Assembly (NCBI RefSeq): GCF_019710745.1
Contig: NZ_JAHKJW010000007.1
Location: forward strand, 153,291-217,290
From: Streptomyces beigongshangae
Lineage (GTDB): Bacteria > Actinomycetota > Actinomycetes > Streptomycetales > Streptomycetaceae
Direction: 5' to 3'
DNA: 64,000 bases
Below the pieces are notes generated by a model. It was not told where the DNA came from and ran no database searches. It saw nothing but the letters and a program-made list of their open reading frames with translations. Shown in pieces: positions 61,031-64,000 of this stretch. Numbering within the stretch: the stretch's first letter is position 1; each line of letters starts with the position of its first letter. A program made the translations under genes and the position numbers.

Positions 61031-64000
61031 ATGGTGCCCGTCCACCCGAACGACTACGTGACCGATCCGCCCGGTGCCACCGGCCGGGCCCTGGACGGGC
61101 TGACCCTGCCGGAGGTGTTCGCCGCGGCCGTGCGCCGCGGTGGCGACGCGACCGCCCTGCTCGACGGGGATCGCGCCCGGACCTGGGACGCCTGGCGGGC
61201 CGAGGTGGACGCGCTGGCGCACGGCCTCCAGGAGGCCGGGGTCGGCCCCGGCGACGTGGTGGCGCTGCACCTGCCGAACAGCTGGGAGTTCCTGACGCTG
61301 CACCTGGCGGCCGCCTCGGTCGGGGCGGTCACGATGCCCGTGCACCGGGGCAACGCAGCCTCGGACGTACGGGTCCTGCTGGAGCGGGTCGGCCCGGCCG
61401 CCGTCGCCCTGCCGCCCCGCACCCAGGACGGCGACGGCCCGCTGGCCGCGACGGCCCTGCGGGAGGCACTGCCCACGCTGCGCGCGGTCCTGGTCACCGG
61501 TGACACCGCCGCCCCCGGCACCCGGACCGTCACCGAGCTGATCGAGCAGTCGTCCGGGCGGCGGCCCCGTGCCGTGGAGGTGCGCCCCGAGTCGCCGTTC
61601 CTGCTGCTGCCGTCCTCCGGCACCACCTCCGCACGGCCGAAGATCTGCCTGCACTCCCACGAGGGGCTGCTCACCAATTCCCGCGCGGCGACCGAGGACT
61701 CGGCGGACGCGTTCGCCGGTACGGTGCTGACCGCGTGCCCGCTGACCCACTGCTTCGGCCTCCAGTCGGCGTACTCGGCGCTGTTCCGCTCCGGTCGCCA
61801 GGTACTGCTGGACTCCTGGGACGTCGACCGGTTCCTGGAGCTGTCCCGGCGGGAGCGCCCGACCGTGGTGATCGCGGTCCCCGCGCAGCTGCACGACATG
61901 GTCTCCCGCGTGCGGGACCGCGCCGACGGCGCGGGTTTCCGCCCCGAGCGGATCCTCACCGCGGGGGCCGCCCTGCCCCCGGCGCTGGTGCGCGACGTAC
62001 GGGAGGCCCTGGACACCACGCTGGTGGTGGTGTGGGGCATGTCGGAGATCGGCAACGGCACCAGCAGCCTGGCCGGGGACCCGCCCGAGGTGGCCTCCCG
62101 CAGTGTCGGCCGGCCCACCCGGGACGCCGGGATGCGCGTCCTGGACGAGGACGGCCGCCCGTGCCCGCCCGGTGTGCCGGGTGAGCTGCACTACCGCAGT
62201 CCCAGCATGTTCCGCGGCTACTTCGGGGAGCCGGAGCTGACCCGGCGCGCGGTGTCGGAGGACGGCTGGCTGCGCACCGGCGACCTCGCCGCGATCGACG
62301 GGGACGGGCTCGTCGTCTTCCACGGCCGCTCCGCCGAACTGATCAACGTGGGCGGCCGCAAGTTCAACGCCGTGGAGGTCCAGGCACTGCTGGCGGACCT
62401 GCCCGGCATCGGCCCGCTCGCCGTCGTCGCCAAGCCGGACCCGCGGCTGGGCGAGTACCCGGTGCTGGTGGTCACCGAGCGCCCCGCGGACGGGGACGCC
62501 CCGGGCGCCGGCACGGTCGGCCTCGACGGGGCCACGGCGTTCCTGCGGGACCTGGGCACCGCGGAGTACAAGATCCCGCTGGAGCTGGTGGTGCTGCCCG
62601 AGCTGCCCCGCACCCCGGCCGGGAAGATCAACCGGCTGGCGCTGGAACGGCTCCTGGCCGAGGACGCCGCGAGTCCCGTGGCCGTACCGGCCGACGCGGT
62701 GCGCCCCACCCTGCGGGCCGCGCTCGACCTGGTGACCGCCACGGTCGCCGAGGTACTGGCCGCCGCCCCCCGCAAGGACGGCGGTGCGGACCTGGACAAC
62801 GGCGCCGGTGCGGACCGCGACGGCGACGGCGACGGCGACGATGGTGCGGTGCCGGCGCCGATCGGCCCGGACACCACCTTCCGCGCCCACGGTCTGGACT
62901 CGGTCGCCTCGGTGCGGCTGCGCAACGCGCTTGCCGAGGCCACCGGCCTGCCGCTGCCCGCGGGCCTCGCCTTCGACTTCCCCACGCCCGCCGCCCTGGC
63001 CCGGGAACTGGCCGGACTGAACCAGCCGTACGACGAGTCCTCGGAGGAGACCCCGGGGACGGGGCCGTCCGGTACGGCGGCCGGTGACGGCGAGCCGGTC
63101 GCCGTCGTCTCCATGGCCTGCCGCCTGCCCGGCGGCGCCACCTCCCCCGAAGCCCTGTGGGAACTGCTGCGCGAGGGCGCCGACGCCGTGTCCGCCTTCC
63201 CCGAGGACCGGGGCTGGGACCTGGACACCCTCTTCGGCGACGACCCCGACGCCCCCGGCACCTCCGTGGCCCGCGAGGGCGGTTTCCTGCGCGACGCGGC
63301 CCACTTCGACGCCGGGTTCTTCGGGATGTCGGCCCGGGAGGCCCTCGCCACCGACCCGCAGCAGCGACTGCTCCTGGAGACCGCCTGGGAGGCCGTGGAG
63401 CGCGCCCGGATCGACGCCGCGACGCTGCGCGGCAGCCGCACCGGGGTGTTCACCGGCGCGATGTACCACGACTACGCGGCCGGTGCGGCCGACCCGGCCG
63501 GTGAGCTGGAGAGCCTGCTGCCGGTGGGCACCGCGGGCGGCGCGCTCTCCGGCCGCATCTCCTACACGCTCGGCCTGAACGGCCCGGCGCTCTCCGTGGA
63601 CACGGCCTGCTCCTCCTCCCTGGTCGCCCTGCACCTGGCGTGCCGGTCACTGCGTTCCGGGGAGTCGGACCTGGCGCTGGCCGGCGGGGTCGCCGTGATG
63701 GCCACACCGGCCGCCTTCACGGGCTTCTCCCGGCTGCGGGGCCTGTCGCCCGACGGCCGCTGCAAGTCCTTCGGCGAGGGTGCCGACGGCGCCGCGTGGT
63801 CCGAGGGCGCGGGACTGCTGCTCCTTGAGCGGCTGTCCGACGCCCGCCGCAACGGCCACCCCGTCCTCGCCGTGATCCGCGGCTCCGCCGTCAACCAGGA
63901 CGGCGCGAGCAACGGTCTCACCGCCCCCAACGGGCCCGCCCAGCGGCGCGTCGTCCGACAGGCGCTGGCCGACGCCGGGGTGCGGGCCGACGAGGTGGAC
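61031..64000 (+). CDS. fscA: FscA loading PKS: CoA ligase-ACP-KS (partial, 3' end beyond window)
   Basis: 990 codons visible, open to the window edge. A carboxylic acid:CoA ligase domain (about 20-545) has [14 protein letters not shown], the A8 motif [19 protein letters not shown] and Lys in [10 protein letters not shown]; it activates the PABA starter. An acyl carrier domain (about 590-665) carries its phosphopantetheine Ser624 in [10 protein letters not shown] ketosynthase begins at about 688 ([14 protein letters not shown]) with active Cys860 in DTACSSS, so this KS is an extending one. The start ATG or the GTG 3 bp later follows GGGAG. Loading by CoA ligase-ACP and its place after pabAB match FscA. 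Confidence 0.9.
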   Translation, partial: MVPVHPNDYVTDPPGATGRALDGLTLPEVFAAAVRRGGDATALLDGDRARTWDAWRAEVDALAHGLQEAGVGPGDVVALHLPNSWEFLTLHLAAASVGAVTMPVHRGNAASDVRVLLERVGPAAVALPPRTQDGDGPLAATALREALPTLRAVLVTGDTAAPGTRTVTELIEQSSGRRPRAVEVRPESPFLLLPSSGTTSARPKICLHSHEGLLTNSRAATEDSADAFAGTVLTACPLTHCFGLQSAYSALFRSGRQVLLDSWDVDRFLELSRRERPTVVIAVPAQLHDMVSRVRDRADGAGFRPERILTAGAALPPALVRDVREALDTTLVVVWGMSEIGNGTSSLAGDPPEVASRSVGRPTRDAGMRVLDEDGRPCPPGVPGELHYRSPSMFRGYFGEPELTRRAVSEDGWLRTGDLAAIDGDGLVVFHGRSAELINVGGRKFNAVEVQALLADLPGIGPLAVVAKPDPRLGEYPVLVVTERPADGDAPGAGTVGLDGATAFLRDLGTAEYKIPLELVVLPELPRTPAGKINRLALERLLAEDAASPVAVPADAVRPTLRAALDLVTATVAEVLAAAPRKDGGADLDNGAGADRDGDGDGDDGAVPAPIGPDTTFRAHGLDSVASVRLRNALAEATGLPLPAGLAFDFPTPAALARELAGLNQPYDESSEETPGTGPSGTAAGDGEPVAVVSMACRLPGGATSPEALWELLREGADAVSAFPEDRGWDLDTLFGDDPDAPGTSVAREGGFLRDAAHFDAGFFGMSAREALATDPQQRLLLETAWEAVERARIDAATLRGSRTGVFTGAMYHDYAAGAADPAGELESLLPVGTAGGALSGRISYTLGLNGPALSVDTACSSSLVALHLACRSLRSGESDLALAGGVAVMATPAAFTGFSRLRGLSPDGRCKSFGEGADGAAWSEGAGLLLLERLSDARRNGHPVLAVIRGSAVNQDGASNGLTAPNGPAQRRVVRQALADAGVRADEVD

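Noticed and set aside
1..64000. CRISPR arrays, tRNA/rRNA genes, insertion sequences or prophage genes
   Set aside because: No regularly spaced long direct repeats, transposase or integrase motifs, or tRNA cloverleaf sequences were recognised; the tandem repeats seen have no spacers.

Overview
The window is high-GC actinobacterial DNA with strong G/C bias at third codon positions, GTG and TTG starts, many ATGA/GTGA gene overlaps, and Streptomyces-type content (Tat-secreted hydrolases, LacI-controlled sugar operons, SpoIIE-type phosphatases with STAS partners, LAL regulators, modular PKS). It is best read as a Streptomyces chromosome segment in which ordinary catabolic and signalling genes (about 1-41.9 kb) run into the left part of a polyene macrolide cluster (about 41.9-64 kb).

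Region 1 (0.2-7.4 kb, minus strand) is a mannoside-uptake operon: lipoprotein solute-binding protein, two MalF/MalG-type permeases, a GH2 beta-mannosidase and a LacI regulator. The second permease carries an in-frame amber codon 15 codons before its natural stop. No ATPase is encoded here, which fits use of a shared MsiK-type ATPase. Region 2 (7.8-11.1 kb) is a divergent pair: a secreted GH55 beta-1,3-glucanase and a LacI regulator, with GAGCGCTC-cored operators at both predicted transcription starts. Region 3 (11.2-16.4 kb) holds a PRC-barrel protein, two tandem DUF4139 proteins and small proteins. Region 4 (16.4-22.8 kb) has two divergent partner-switching modules: STAS plus a giant kinase/receiver/phosphatase/anti-sigma hybrid, and GAF-PP2C plus STAS. 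Region 5 (23-34.2 kb) has two MFS exporters, a VOC protein, a tannase-family esterase, an XRE/methionine aminopeptidase divergent pair, a DHFR-family protein with a suspicious tail, a third PP2C and small proteins. Region 6 (34.6-38.7 kb) is a five-gene ECF sigma / anti-sigma / ABC operon in which every junction overlaps by 4 bp. A SRPBCC protein and an FdhF/YdeP-type molybdopterin oxidoreductase then lead to the cluster edge.

Region 7 (41.9-64 kb) matches the candicidin/FR-008 (aromatic heptaene) cluster in content and order as I recall it: pabC, the PAS-LuxR regulator fscRI, three LAL regulators fscRII-RIV, mycosaminyltransferase fscMI, sugar aminotransferase fscMII, P450 fscP, ferredoxin fscFE, thioesterase fscTE, pabAB, and the start of the loading PKS fscA (CoA ligase-ACP-KS, cut by the window end). 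PabAB and PabC would make the p-aminobenzoate starter, FscA would load it, FscMII/FscMI would make and attach mycosamine, FscP/FscFE would oxidise a methyl branch to carboxyl, and FscTE would edit the PKS. Candidate PAS-LuxR boxes lie upstream of fscMI and fscA.

The main unexplained structures are the amber codon in the sugar permease, P-loop-degenerate LAL regulators, palindromes upstream of fscRI, stable hairpins in most gaps of the fsc tailoring block, and short tandem repeats (periods 8-18 bp) in many intergenic regions. I did not find a clearly new defence or biosynthetic system, CRISPR array, tRNA, rRNA or insertion sequence.
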